A stretch of 64,000 nt of DNA. It comes from Adiantum capillus-veneris. Taxonomy: Eukaryota; Streptophyta; Polypodiopsida; Polypodiales; Pteridaceae. The notes under the pieces are model-generated. The model ran no database searches. It was not told the origin of the DNA and worked only from the letters and a program-made list of their open reading frames with translations. A program made the translations under genes and the position numbers. Within the stretch, counting starts at the first letter, position 1. Each line of letters begins with the position of its first letter. Where the stretch lies: positions 61,393,753 to 61,457,752 of the forward strand of contig CM043959.1 in NCBI GenBank assembly GCA_014529385.2, given 5' to 3'. Shown piece by piece: positions 1-10,202 of this stretch.

Positions 1-77
1 CTTACACCCCGACCTCCTCGCTCACCCCTTGGAGCTCCACATGAGGATGAGGACCGCGATGCGCCCGCCTCGGACGC

Positions 78-533
78 GTGGATCTAGGTTCCTCTTTGGG
101 GAGGACATTTCGAGGGCACCTTAACCAACTAATCCACTCGACATACCAAGATTGCTTTAAATCTTTCAAAGACCAGGACCCAGTGGACTTGATGTACATT
201 CACACGACATTGCTCATGCGATTCCCTAATCCCAAAGTGGGAGAGTTCTCCAGGCAGTGGCTCTAGGAGTGCATCAAGAATTTATTGAAAAATAAGAAGT
301 CCAGTGTGCGGAGGGCGGCAAAGTGAACATTTGAATCTGAGGGTCACAACTATCACCCTAGAAATGTTCACGACGAGGAGTGGGAGAAAGCCCAGGGCGA
401 GCTGAAGGACGAGAGAGCGGTAGGTGCTAGGGCGCACACTCGGCATGTGGAGGCGAGGGCGCAGCAAACGCCCACGCATTACGGCTCGGGCGAAAAAGAA
501 GCATGGAAAGATAAATTTGTGAGTGCGTGTATT
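78..533 (+). pseudogene. Degenerate plant En/Spm-like transposase fragment
   Basis: The frame opening at 78 reads through a stop at 264-266 into an Arg/Lys/Glu-rich stretch containing a repeated-Ser/Arg block (KNKKSSVRRA) and a later HYGSGEKEAWKDK stretch. The layout of a basic run, then a Trp-Glu-x2 segment, then a His-x-Gly-Ser block resembles the 'plant transposase (Ptta/En/Spm)' domain, but no catalytic motif is visible. At least two in-frame stops break it. A GTGAGT donor-like site lies at 519-524, so the piece may be an exon of a decayed multi-exon transposon gene. An unrelated chance frame is possible. Confidence 0.3.
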
Positions 534-612
534 TTTATTTGAATTGATTTAATTTGTGGTAATAAGGTTAGGTTTGTGATATTTTTGAATTGATATACAA
601 CAAAATATTACT

Positions 613-744
613 ATGACCCGCCCAAGCCGAGAGATCCAGAGATACAGAGAGAGCCACTCCGAATATCAGACATGGTACTGGCTGTATGAAAACAACAAAA
701 TCAATCGCGAAGAGTTTGAAAATGCATGTCGTACACTACAGCCT
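613..744 (+). pseudogene. Possible exon of an unrecognised gene
   Basis: A 44-codon stretch beginning MTRPSREIQRYRE runs to a good donor site (GTAAGT at 745-750). A pyrimidine tract and AG acceptor follow at about 836. The peptide is charged and shows no domain I know. It probably belongs with the transposase-like fragment just upstream. After the acceptor the frame stops within a few codons, so the gene is not intact. Confidence 0.25.
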
Positions 745-906
745 GTAAGTGTGAACTTTTTTTTAAAAATCAGTGCATGCAGAATTACGTATCCATTTGT
801 ATTAATTAGAGTTTTTGTTTTTTTTTAATTTTCCAGAGTCAAGGAGTCCCTTGAGAGGTCCTAGGATCCGAGCAGCTCAATCCTCCAAGTGTTTTTGGGC
901 CCGCGC

Positions 907-1110
907 GTCTTCTTTTCGCCACAGTTGTACAGCCCCCATGTATCGCCTATTTGGGCAATTTTGTAATATCAAATATAATTAAACACTTGATTTTTGCCCA
1001 AAGTCTTCTTTTGGCCACAGTTGTATAGCCGCTATGCATCGCCTATTTGGGCAATTTTGTAATGAACAGTTTCTCCAATATAATTGAACATTTGATTTTG
1101 GTCCAAAGTT
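907..1110 (+). repeat. Two-copy tandem repeat, period about 96 bp
   Basis: Both copies begin GTCTTCTTTT (907 and 1003). They share the segment ATCGCCTATTTGGGCAATTT and end at a CCAAAG block. They differ at scattered bases, and the second has a short insertion. No coding potential. Confidence 0.75.
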
Positions 1111-1164
1111 TTGGTGCAATGAAATTGGTTTTTTTTAATTTTTTAAATGTATAGGAGAAAAAAG

Positions 1165-1230
1165 GCAAATGACCATTGGGATGGGTCCTACCAAGGACCA
1201 TTTGGAAGGACCATCCAAATGGTCATCTGC
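1165..1230. repeat. Imperfect inverted repeat (foldback), arms about 24 bp
   Basis: The left arm starts GCAAATGACCATTGGGATGG (1165) and the right arm ends ATCCAAATGGTCATCTGC (1230). They are reverse complements apart from two mismatches and one unpaired base, with a loop of roughly 17 bases. It lies about 100 bp outside the point where copia element 1 loses similarity. It may be a miniature foldback element or a small-RNA hairpin; no function is shown. Confidence 0.55.
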
Positions 1231-1330
1231 ATTTTTTTAAAAATACTCGCGTTCGCGGTAATCATTGCGGTAATACTTGTTGAAGATGATGAAACAGGAA
1301 ACAGAAGGAAGCCAGCAACTCAGATGAGCA

Positions 1331-2178
1331 GCAATTGCAACTAGTGATCTAACTGTGGACGCACGAGAACTAGGAGCAAAGGTTTCATCATAATCTATGC
1401 CTTTCTGTTGCGCATAGTCTTTTTCCACAAGCCTTGCTTTGTACCTGTGAACAGTACCATCTTGTTTACTTTTTACCTTAAAAACCCACTTTGTACCAAT
1501 AGGCTTTTTACCTGTAGGCAAGTCCACTAGATCCCATGTATGATTCTTATGAATAGAATCAATTTCTTGCTGCTTAGCATCTTTCCACTGAACACACTCT
1601 AAAGCTTGTTCAAATGAATCAGGCTCATTTGCATCACAAAGAGTGATAAAGCAAGCCAAATCTACTTTCTCTCTGCCAAAAGTAGTACCAGCACATGTTT
1701 TTCGTGGGAACGGTGCATCCAACTTGCTATCCTGCAAAGTTTTCTGAACCCATTTAGGGAAGGTTCTTTCTTCCCTGAGAACTTCTTGCTCTTCACGCAC
1801 AATTTCCTCTACATCATGAGGTGTCACATGCTGATCAAAAGATTGATCAAGATTATCAACCTGTTGTGATTCTTGATTCTCCACAAATGAAGGAAGCAAA
1901 CCTTCAAATACATCATGTGTCTACATATGAGGTACATCAAAATCAACCATAGGTTGAGCAGTAGTTTGTACAAAAATTACATCACGAATTTCAAAAATCT
2001 TGTTTGTAGCAGGATTGTAAAGTCTATAACCTTTACTTCCACTATTGTACCCCACAAATATACATTTGATTTCCTTATCATCAAGCTTCCCACGTAACTA
2101 CTGAGGGATGTGAGCATAAGCAAGACAACCAAAAACACGAAGATAACTGACTGAAGGTTTTCTGTCATACCAAGCTTC
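1331..2178 (-). pseudogene. Copia integrase C-terminus and truncated reverse transcriptase (element 1)
   Basis: In the same frame the strand encodes the VFGCLAYAHIPQ block and FVGYNSGSKGYRLY (integrase C-terminal region), broken by TAG at 2098-2100 and TAG at 1918-1920. The RT N-terminal part follows (KPIGTKWVFKVKSKQDG, then IDYDETFAP). Similarity to copia RT stops near the AAHLS segment, before the TAFLNG and YVDD motifs, so no catalytic RT remains. A shifted-frame Met reading at 1977-2168 is only a shadow of this region. Confidence 0.8.
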
Positions 2179-2646
2179 TTATGGAGTAATGGTCTTCAAG
2201 GCACGAGTAGGACACCTGTTCAAAACATGTGCTGCACAAGCAACTGCCTCCATCCATAGCTTATGAGGCAAACTCTTAGCCTTGAGCATACATCTAGCCG
2301 TCTCCATTAAAGACCTGTTCTTCCTTTCTACAACACCATTCTGTTGTGGTGTGTATGGCATAGTGCATTGGTGTTTAATGCCTTTCTTTCCCAAAAAATC
2401 CTTCAATGCACCTGACATGTATTCACCTCCTCGATCGGTATGAAGAGTCTGTACTTTGCAACCAGTTTCATTTTCAACCATGGCGACATAATGTTGAAAA
2501 ACTGCAAACACATCTGACTTTGCTTTGAGTGGATACACCCAACAAAACCTAGAAAAGTCATCAATGAAGGTCACAAAATAAAGGCTGTTTCCCAAAGATG
2601 GCGTCCTCATAGGACCACATACATCACTGTGTACAAGCTGTAACTT
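2179..2646 (-). pseudogene. Copia integrase catalytic core (element 1)
   Basis: Same frame. All three DDE positions are visible: VHSDVCGP just inside the region, LHTDRGGEY in the middle and [14 protein letters not shown] for the Glu block. The tail ([20 protein letters not shown]) is the normal integrase continuation. A TAA at 2176-2178 closes the piece. The retained catalytic residues suggest the stops arose after the element stopped being selected. Confidence 0.85.
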
Positions 2647-3072
2647 TCATGTCGCTCTAACTGAACCATCCTGCGAAAATGAAAATTTGTGCATCTTTCC
2701 AAGAACGCAACCTTCACATACATGTCTTGGTGGCATCTCCAATAAAGACAAATAATGCACCATATTACGACGTTGTAAAGTCATCAAACTGCCATAACTA
2801 ACATGCCCAAATCTAGCATGCCACAACTCAGCATCCTGCATGGCCTGAGTCTTTGTTTCTACAATACATACCTGAATCTGCTTTTCATAATGATCTAGCA
2901 CAAATAGTCCATTTTCCAGTGTACCTGTAGTGATAAGAGAATAACCATTCTCTCGATCTTGTACAACACATCTGTCATCCTCAAAAATGACCCGAAGACC
3001 ATTTTTTGCAAGAGAGGATATAGACAACAAATTCTTCTTGATCCCTGGAACATACAAGACATCTGGCAAGCA
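2647..3072 (-). pseudogene. Copia GAG-pre-integrase region (element 1)
   Basis: Continues the same frame after the stop at 3073-3075. It contains the LYVPGIKKNLLSISSLA segment typical of the linker after copia protease. The HHCC zinc-binding part of integrase follows: WHARFGH, then CEGCVLGKMHK. It ends at TGA 2647-2649, where the flanking codons match an ordinary copia polyprotein, so the stop is a point lesion and not a natural end. Confidence 0.8.
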
Positions 3073-4272
3073 TTAATCTGAACAATCTGAAATGGTAATC
3101 AAAATCTTACCAACGCCTTTGATTGGATAAGAAGTATTATTTGCGCATGTCACCTTCTTTCCTGTTGGAGCTGCATCCAATGAACAAAACAAATCCTTCC
3201 TTGAAGTAATATGCCTGGATGCACCACTATTAAAGTACCAAATCATTTGTGTCTTATCAGCACTGTAAGCAGAAAAATCTGAACATACTACGAAAGCATA
3301 AGAATCCTGCACAAAGTTTGCAGACTCTGCTTTAGCTGTAGAAGAATCACCAGAATCTGAAACAAACAAACTTGACTCTTTCTTCTTTTCTTTAGCAATT
3401 CGCTTTTTACACTCACTAATGTAGTGACCAAGTTTCTTGCAGTAGTGACATTTACCTTTCTTCTTGGACTTGTCGGAATCACCTTTAGACTTCTCTGAAG
3501 ACTGTCCTGCACCAGACTTGGAGTGATGAGCACTCTCTTTACCCTTGTTTTTGTTATGTACAACAAGAGCATGATCCATACCATCCACCTGTAAAGACTT
3601 GTTCTTACTTGATTCATCCTCCTGCAATAGCAAAGCCACTAACTTTTCAAAATGAAGAGGCTCAGGATTAGCTCGCAAAGACAGAGTCAAAGAAGTCTGA
3701 AAAGTCAAATAAGATGGTGGTAGGGAATTGAGTGTTTTGGAAACCAAGTCCTTCTCTGGAATCACTTCATCAATGCTAAGCAACTGCTCTTTAAGATCCC
3801 TGATTTTTGTAAGATGCTCGACGATATCGTCACCTTCGTCCATCTGTATTTTGTCAAGTTGTTTCTTCAAAAACTCTATTCTGGCAGTGTTTCTTCCTCC
3901 AAACATAGCTTGCAGAGTGTTCCAAGCATCCTCATAAGTTCTGCAAGATCTGATATGTGGTGTGATTGTCCTCTTTATGGTTAAGGCAATCAGGGCCATA
4001 GCTTGTGCATCTTTAGTATCCCATCTCTTTTCCTCTGGAGTGACTTGTGAGGGTCCTGCACCAACAGCTGCACCACGACCAGGCATGGCACGTGCAATGC
4101 TACCTGGACGAACTTTATCTCCAGATACATAATCCCACAATCCTTTACCAACCAAAATATTTTTGGCCATAAAAGACCAAAGAGAATAGTTGGTACCATC
4201 CAATTTTTCTTCGGATGTAAACGCACCAAAAATCTCTTTCTCCGTAGATTGAGCCATACTGTGGATGCACAC
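3073..4272 (-). pseudogene. Copia gag and protease region (element 1)
   Basis: A 399-residue open stretch. The N-terminus holds the copia gag signature KLDGTNYSLW, followed by a UBN2/retrotransposon-gag helical region with a QLDKIQMDEGDD segment. A CCHC zinc knuckle (CHYCKKLGHYISEC) lies near residue 275. The protease motif near residue 346 reads FNSGASRH where copia proteases have D-S-G-A, so the catalytic Asp is replaced by Asn. The start is the second Met (SMAQSTEKE), since the first residues MCIH look like chance extension. The frame ends at TAA (3073-3075), inside the normal polyprotein. It supplied capsid and protease when active; it cannot now. Confidence 0.85.
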
Positions 4273-5056
4273 AAGAGAGCAAAAGAACCTCCAAGAGATT
4301 CACAAATCTCCTCTCCAATGCAAGCAAAACTCTACACAAAATCTCAGCACAAAGCTAAGACAAGCTGCTTCCCAAAAGAACTGTTTACCTGAAGAAAATG
4401 TGTCAAAAAGCACACCCTCTTGATCTAAACGCCTCCGAAAAGTAACTTCTGCTATGCTGTTCAAAACAAAATTCTGATGGCTCGAACGGCATTGACTCGA
4501 GCATTACCACCCCCGAGATTTCTTGACTTGAACTTTTCCTTTGTTTTTGTGCGTCTATTTGAGCAGTAATGTGCTCCAAATGTCATAGTGAAAGGTGGGA
4601 ATGGGCTCTAGCCTTGCACAGGGTGTTGAGATGTCAAGATCAACATGTACAACTCCTATATGACTATCATGGATAGTCATCATCACTAGTGCGCCTTGGT
4701 GGATACACATATCTTTGCCAGTGATACTACAACTGTACTACAAGGAGCTTGTCTACCTACTGGAGTGATGGCACACTTTCCTACTCACCTCACTCACTAA
4801 CGGATCCTACTAGATCATTGTACTAGTTCCTCTTTTATGTTGTATTTTTCCTTATGTTTTGTGGACCTCTTATCTTGAGATTGCGAAGAAGAGGACGTAT
4901 AGTCTTTTGCCTCCATCTTTGTGTGTGTGTGTGTGTGCCCGCGCGCTTGCAAGAGTTCATAGTGTCACCTTCTCTATCTCTTGAAATGTTATTAGAGCCT
5001 GGTTGTAACTCAGGAGCTTGGAGTAGCAAGCATGGGCAGTCTCGGAAGCATTGCAT
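4273..5056. other. Non-coding stretch between copia remnants
   Basis: Holds no supportable gene. The first 130 bp should be the untranslated leader of element 1 (minus strand). A TG-starting segment at about 4629 runs to a weak primer-site-like TGTTATTAGAGCC at 4987-4999, and could be a very decayed plus-strand LTR, but the match is poor. A short GT run lies at about 4919-4937. Confidence 0.4.
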
Positions 5057-5554
5057 TGCCTATGGCACTGGCACAAATACTCTTAGTGGGTATTGTGACT
5101 CAGATTGGGCAGGAGATTGTGAGTCTAGAAAGTCAGTTTTTGGATTTTGTTTCTCACTTGGTTCCGAAGTGTTTTCTTAGATCAACAAGAAGCAGCCAAC
5201 CATCGCTCTTTGTTTAATGGAAGAAGAGTATAAAGCTGCTTGTTCTGCAGCTTGTGAAGCATTTTGGCTAAGGCGAGTCCTTATGGCTTAGGTATTTCTC
5301 TTCATTCAGCAAAAACACTTCAATGCGACAACCAAAGTTTCATGGCAATTGCTAAGAACCCTGTCTTCCATGCACGCACAAAGCATATTGAGGTTCAATA
5401 TCATTATGTTGGAGAGCTAATTGAGGATGAAATTGTGGATCTAGAGTATTTTCTTACTGAAGATAATTGTGTAGATATCTTCACCAAAGCTCTAGGGAAA
5501 GACCAGCTACTTCGACATCTTCATCAACTTGGAGTTGGCACACAACCAACATAG
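5057..5554 (+). pseudogene. 3' end of a copia polyprotein: RNase H (family A, copy A0)
   Basis: Encodes the RNase H part of copia pol: GYCDSDWAGDCESRKS, then DNQSFMAIAKNPVFHARTKH, and the ending LGVGTQPT that also closes copy A2 at 21330. Two frame changes and a TAG (about 5178-5180) break the first half. It ends 29 bp before the LTR at 5584, the normal spacing for a 3' end. Everything upstream of RNase H in this copy is absent. Confidence 0.8.
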
Positions 5555-5573
5555 AGCATCTTTGGGTGTTCAT

Positions 5574-5583
5574 TGAGGGGGGG
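5574..5583 (+). other. Polypurine tract of family A
   Basis: A purine run TTGAGGGGGG directly abuts the TG of the LTR at 5584. The matching tract at 21348-21358 abuts the LTR at 21359. This is the plus-strand DNA priming site of LTR retrotransposons. Confidence 0.7.
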
Positions 5584-6389
5584 TGTTTGTATACTTGCAA
5601 TGCCCACCTCTCTCAGTTTTTCTACTGCAATATATGTTGCACAATTTGTAAGGCCCCCATATGACGAGAAGCCCATGGTGCACATATATTTGGTGGATTC
5701 CATCTTTCCACGCTGATGAGATCTCTATTTGTGATCGTGGATGGTACAGAGAAAATTCAGGGGCAACTTTGGGGGCCTTTGCCAAAATATTCTAGAATAT
5801 TCCTTTTCATGGGGATATTCCTGTTTTTGCCCTTCGCCTGAATATTTTTTTCTCCGAAATAGTTTGGTCGGATGACGGTTGAAAGACAATCGGAAAATGG
5901 CCGTCCAATGGCCAGTGGTCAGTGGCCCGTGGTCTTTGGTTGGTGGTCTTTAGCCAGTGGCCGGATTTCCTTGGCCGGTGGCCGATTTCTAGGAGGACTT
6001 GTCTACCCAAAAGTGGCTACACATGGGCACATGGGAGAGTCCTACTTGGACTTGGCTATCAAAGGGCAGTTGAAGTGGGCATTTAGAGGCTCCCTTACAT
6101 CTATATAAGGAGGCATTGTCATGAGTAATTGGGTAGAATGGTGTGCACACTTGACGCACACAACACATCCTTGTGTAAGGATTGTTAATCCCTTGTATTC
6201 CTACTTGTTTTAGTTGTCTGAATCACCATCTAAGCTCTACCTTGAGAGCACATGGGTGGATGACGCCATCACTTTGAAATAGTGTGCTAATCTAAAGTTT
6301 TTTGATTTGCCACTAATCTACTTTGCATCGTATCTCTCTCTACTCTCCTTGTTGCTACTAGATCCGTATTGTATTCCACATTTCCTACA
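5584..6389 (+). mobile_element. Family A long terminal repeat, 806 bp (complete)
   Basis: Starts TGTTTGTATACTTGC and ends TTTCCTACA, with a polypurine tract on the left and a primer binding site directly on the right. Its counterpart at 21359-22148 starts TGTTGGTATACTTGC and ends TTTCTTACA. It contains a GC-rich, GGCCGGTGG-like short-repeat zone (about 5880-5990) and a TATA-like box. Because it is flanked by a 3' end on the left and a 5' start on the right, it serves two adjacent bodies. Confidence 0.9.
6102..6108 (+). promoter_or_regulatory. TATA box in family A LTR
   Basis: TATATAA within CATCTATATAAGGAGG, conserved in all three LTRs of the array (6102, 11462 and 21864). It is the likely Pol II promoter of the element, with transcription starting some 30 bp downstream inside the LTR. 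Confidence 0.6.
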
Positions 6390-6401
6390 TGGTATCAGAG
6401 C
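6390..6401 (+). other. Primer binding site (initiator tRNA-Met)
   Basis: TGGTATCAGAGC immediately follows the LTR end. It is complementary to the 3' end of plant initiator tRNA-Met and is the usual copia minus-strand primer site. Confidence 0.9.
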
Positions 6402-6461
6402 ACTAGGTGCTTGTAGCTAAGAAAGTATGAGAAGTACTTGTATTACTTTGTAAAATCAATT

Positions 6462-6925
6462 ATGTCGGTGTCTTCAAGTACTCTTACCAGTGCTACTCCG
6501 CTTCGCATTCATCCACCAACATTCGCCAAAGGAAAGCTTGACGGCACCAACTACACATTGTGGAAATTCAAAATTTCCCCAATTCTTGACTCATATGAAT
6601 TGATGGATACGGTGTTGGGGCCAAATGCTGCAAACCCGGAGCCCACTGCAACAAATGATCCGGGATATCCAAGCGTTGTAATTCCACCACATGCTACTCT
6701 TCTATGTGCCTGGAAAAGAAGGAACGAAGATGCATTATGCACCATTTTCATGTGTGTAAGGGATTCTGACCTCACTTTGATTCAGCATATCACTAAAGCG
6801 TGGAACATATTGGCTCGCCAATATGAGGTGCACAATCACACCAGAATTCAAAATCTAGAAAACGAGCTTTTTGCTCAGAAACTTGCTTATGGAGAGAAAG
6901 TGGAGGCCTCTATCAAGCGGATTAA
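6462..6925 (+). pseudogene. Copia gag, N-terminal part (family A, copy A1)
   Basis: Begins at the ATG 72 bp past the LTR (MSVSSSTLTS) and carries the gag signature KLDGTNYTLWKFKISPIL. It is cut at 6925 by insertion of the 1340-bp inverted-repeat element and resumes at 8270. A short deletion relative to copy A2 removes a few residues around the AWNIL segment. Confidence 0.85.
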
Positions 6926-8265
6926 CACTAGAATGGTAACCTAACAGGACATAAAAGTGTACTTTCAGGGTTTTGGGAAAAAATTCCAAAACCATAGTAG
7001 ATCCACTCATTTTGAAAAATCCTTTCATGATCTTATAGTTCAATAACTACTACATATGGAAAAAATGAGAAACTTGTAATTTTTCTCATCCCTTGGTCAC
7101 TACAAGCCTCCGAATTTGATGGACCATTTCATTTTGCCCAAAACAACAATTTCTTATGGTTGATTGCATATAAATAAGAGTGGGGATTTTTGTAGAACAT
7201 GAGATAAAATGCCCCATTAACTTCAATGGGTTGGTGAGCAAAACATATGGTTGCTTTTACCTCACTAATTTCTTTTTGGGCAAAAAAAAAAGGTACAAAA
7301 GGTTGCATTTTTGCCATTCTTCGGACCTATCATCAAAGTTTCTATAGTCACGCTCAATACAAATACTATATACATGTTTTATTAGTTCCCTTTGGGCCTT
7401 TGGATTCAAAAGGAGCCATGGAGCATGTCAAAAGGATAACGGATCTCTTACAATTGGAACCTTGGGGGCAATGATAAAGTGCTAAATATAGCAAACATGA
7501 AAAAACTGGGTTTAGCATTATGACCTCTAGAAACCCATAGAAACTACTCAATATCTAGCCAAGTTTGTAGTCTATGATTAGATATGGTTACTACCTAAAA
7601 AATACACACAATTGGCCTAAGAAAATAGCAATATTGAGAAAGTTATACTTGCTACTCTAAAATGTATCATATTCTTCAGCAATCAAAAAACTCAACCATC
7701 ATCATATACTATGCTATATAGCATATTAGGTCCCCCAAAACTCAAGGAAGATTAGCTTTATGTTATACATTACACTTACACAATCAAAATTGAATTTGGA
7801 TATCAAGAAAGCCACAAAAAAAAATCATAAAAGTGCTAATTTTGGCAAAAAAACAGGATTATGCAATTCTTGTAAATTGGTCATAACTTTCAATTTTAAC
7901 ACTTAGCTCTCCCTACAAGCATCAAAACATGTTGAGAACTATGAAGGCCTAGCCTCTAGCCATCTAAACCTCACAAGCATGAAGTTTAGAGTGGTATAGT
8001 TGCCAAAAATTGAAAAAAAAACCAGAAACAGGACCCGTTTTTTCACACAGTTTAGGTTCAAAAATGTTGTGGCAGAGTAAGGTTGATGGTGAGATCGATA
8101 CTCAAAAAAAAAAGCTAAGTTTTTTTCAGCTCATAAGGCAACTTTGTGGATTTATAGCACCTAGAAATTCATTTTCATACTCTTCAAATACTTCAAGAAA
8201 AGTGGTCACTTAGCAGGACACAAAAGTGTCCAAGGACATAAAAGTGTCCTGTTACCATTCTGGTG
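6926..8265. mobile_element. 1340-bp non-autonomous terminal-inverted-repeat element
   Basis: The left end CACTAGAATGGTAAC and the right end GTTACCATTCTGGTG are inverted repeats (one mismatch in 15). TTAA flanks both sides (6922-6925 and 8266-8269), and the uninterrupted copy A2 shows the gag frame that should join here. Just inside the ends lie subterminal motifs (AACAGGACATAAAAGTGT on the left; the palindrome GGACATAAAAGTGTCC on the right). The interior is AT-rich without coding potential. Termini beginning CAC recall CACTA elements, but the duplication reads TTAA (or TA), not a clear 3 bp, so superfamily assignment is open. Confidence 0.8.
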
Positions 8266-8269
8266 TTAA

Positions 8270-8761
8270 TGACCTTTAAGATCAATTAGCTATTGTTGGT
8301 GTGGCTTTTTCTCCGGAAGATATAGCTCGGTGCTGCATTCGCATACTTCCGGCAAGATATGATGGACTCGTTAAGGCACTCAACACTTAGGTTCATCCAA
8401 CCCCTCTTATGTTTTAAGAACTGAGTGCAATGTTGCTTGAAGAGGAGCTGCAACTCAGAACTAGGGATGGTGGAGGTGTGGTTGCCTTCACACCCAATGC
8501 AAAAGGCAAGGAGACTACGTCAAATTCTTCTAATAAGAAGCCCAAGAAGAGGAAAATTTCAGGTAGTTGTTTTTACTGTGATAAGAAGGGTCATGTTGTT
8601 AAAGACTTGAGAAACGAGAAAGCAAAAAAGAAAAATGACACCATGAAAGCTTCTTGGAAGGAAAGAGAATCCGCCCACAATGGTGAAACAGACCTTGAAC
8701 TATGGGCCATCATAGAAGTGGTATGCTCATCAGCACAAACTTCACTTGTTGATGGTTCTTA
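8270..8761 (+). pseudogene. Copia gag, C-terminal part with zinc knuckle (copy A1)
   Basis: Gag resumes after the inserted element (segment AIVGVAFSPEDIA). Two stops lie near 8388 and 8416. The knuckle reads CFYCDKKGHVVKDLR: the last Cys of CX2CX4HX4C is Leu here, whereas copy A2 keeps Cys. A lysine-rich tail follows, then TAG at 8759-8761 just before the protease. Confidence 0.8.
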
Positions 8762-9748
8762 GATTCTAGATAGTGGTGCATCCCGACATATGACTAGTAA
8801 GAAAGACTGGTATAGTTCCTCGAAGCCTCTACAGAAACCCATAAGTGTAATTGTTGGGAACATTGCCAAATGTCCATCAAAAGGGTCTTGGATGATTTCT
8901 GTTTTAGTAGCTACTACAGGTGAAACTAAAGAGCTCTCAAATATGTTGTACGTGCCTCAAATCAAGAAGAATTTGTTGTCCATTGCTGCAATCACCGATG
9001 GTGATCTTGAAGTCTGTTTCAAGAAAAATGGAGCGAAAATCTTGGATTCTAAAGGCAACATTGTGGGAAAGGGCGTAAGGTGCAACAACCTCTATGAACT
9101 TTTTACACTTATGGTCACTACAAAAAAAGGTACAACTCAATTTTGGCATGAGATATTTGGTCACTTAAGCATTGATGTGCTAAAAGAGATGGAAAAATAT
9201 GGGATGGTGGCACACATGCCTCAAATCTCAATATGAATGAAGTTTGTGAAGCTTGCATGATGGGAAAGCAACAAAGCAAGGCGTTTCCACAAGAGATTAG
9301 TAAATAAGCTCAATCTCCTCTAGGGTTGGTACACACAGATCTTTGTGGAAAAATGTCTACATCCGCTTTGGGTGGATCTTTCTACTTTTTGTTGCTGGTG
9401 GATGAGTTTAGTAGAAAGATGTGGGTGTATTTCATTTGTGAGAAGTCTGAAGCTTTTGGAAAGTTTAAAATGTGGCAAAAGCTTGTAGAAAATGAAACAG
9501 GAAAGAAGATAAAGATGCTTCTCGCACATCGAGGAGGTGAATTCATCTTAAATGAATTCAACAATTACTCCAATGATCATGGCATAAAACGACACCTTAC
9601 TACAGCTTACACACCACAACAAAATGGAGTTGTAGAGAGTCGCAATTGGACGGTTTTAGAAATGGAAAGGTGTATGCTCAAAGCCAAGGGTATGCCAGAT
9701 TCCTTTTGGGCCAAAGTAGTAAATACAACAATTCACATTCTCAGTTGA
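8762..9748 (+). pseudogene. Copia protease and integrase (copy A1)
   Basis: Protease site ILDSGASRHMT at about 8764-8796; linker LYVPQIKKNLLSIAAI; HHCC region with WHEIFGH then CEACMMGKQ. Integrase catalytic blocks: VHTDLCG (9332), LLAHRGGEF where copia normally has a second catalytic Asp (here His), and [11 protein letters not shown] (normally ER). Stops or frame breaks occur near 9233 and 9306, and TGA at 9746-9748. Both altered active-site positions mean this integrase could not work even without the stops. Confidence 0.85.
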
Positions 9749-10152
9749 AGCTACACAAAGGCTTTGAAAGGGAAAATTCCTCAAGAAGCCTATTCTGGTA
9801 AGAAACCTTCAGTCTTGCATTTCAAAACATTTGGGTGTTTTTGTTATGCACATATTCCTGTTTCACAAAGAACAAAGTTGGAAGCCAAAAGCAAGAAGTG
9901 TGTATTTCTTGGATACAGTGAAGAGTCTAAGGCTCATAGACTCTATGATCCAGAGGCAAAGAAAATAATTACCATTCAGAATGTGACATTTGAAAAAGGG
10001 CCACATACGATGGAGAAACCAAGTTTGTCCACTTTCTCATCAAATGAAGATATAACTCAACATGTGCCAGACCAAAGTCAGGTAAAAAGTCAAGAGGAGG
10101 AGTTGTTTGATTATGATTCAAATAAATCTAAACAACCTATTGCAGCATCATA
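9749..10152 (+). pseudogene. Copia integrase C-terminal region (copy A1)
   Basis: Continues the integrase frame with TFGCFCYAHIPVSQRTKLE, FLGYSEESKAHRLYDPEAKK and an acidic Ser/Glu-rich linker leading toward RT. It ends at TAG 10150-10152, a stop that copy A2 shares at the same place (AAS then stop at 19640), so that nonsense change predates the duplication or separation of the two copies. Confidence 0.8.
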
Positions 10153-10202
10153 GGAAAGCCACTACAAAAGTGGGGTCAACAGATTTTTGACGCTCGAAAC
10201 CC

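Larger units (their letters stand above)
1331..4272 (-). mobile_element. Ty1/copia retrotransposon remnant, element 1
   Basis: The minus strand carries, in order, gag, CCHC knuckle, protease-like site, integrase zinc-binding region, integrase core and the first part of reverse transcriptase, all in one reading frame. Similarity ends near 1331 in mid RT, so most of RT, RNase H and the 3' LTR are missing. No convincing 5' LTR or primer binding site is seen between 4273 and about 4630. The frame is interrupted only by stop codons, with no frameshift noticed. Confidence 0.85.

Noticed and set aside
1977-2168. 63-codon minus-strand open frame in element 1
   Set aside because: Out of frame with the copia integrase C-terminus that covers the same bases; a shadow frame.
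4629-4999. Possible plus-strand LTR followed by a degenerate primer site (TGTTATTAGAGCC)
   Set aside because: The right end is not CA, the primer site has several mismatches and no paired LTR exists. The first dozen bases resemble the minus-strand start of the solo LTR at 38263-38584, but the rest does not clearly align.
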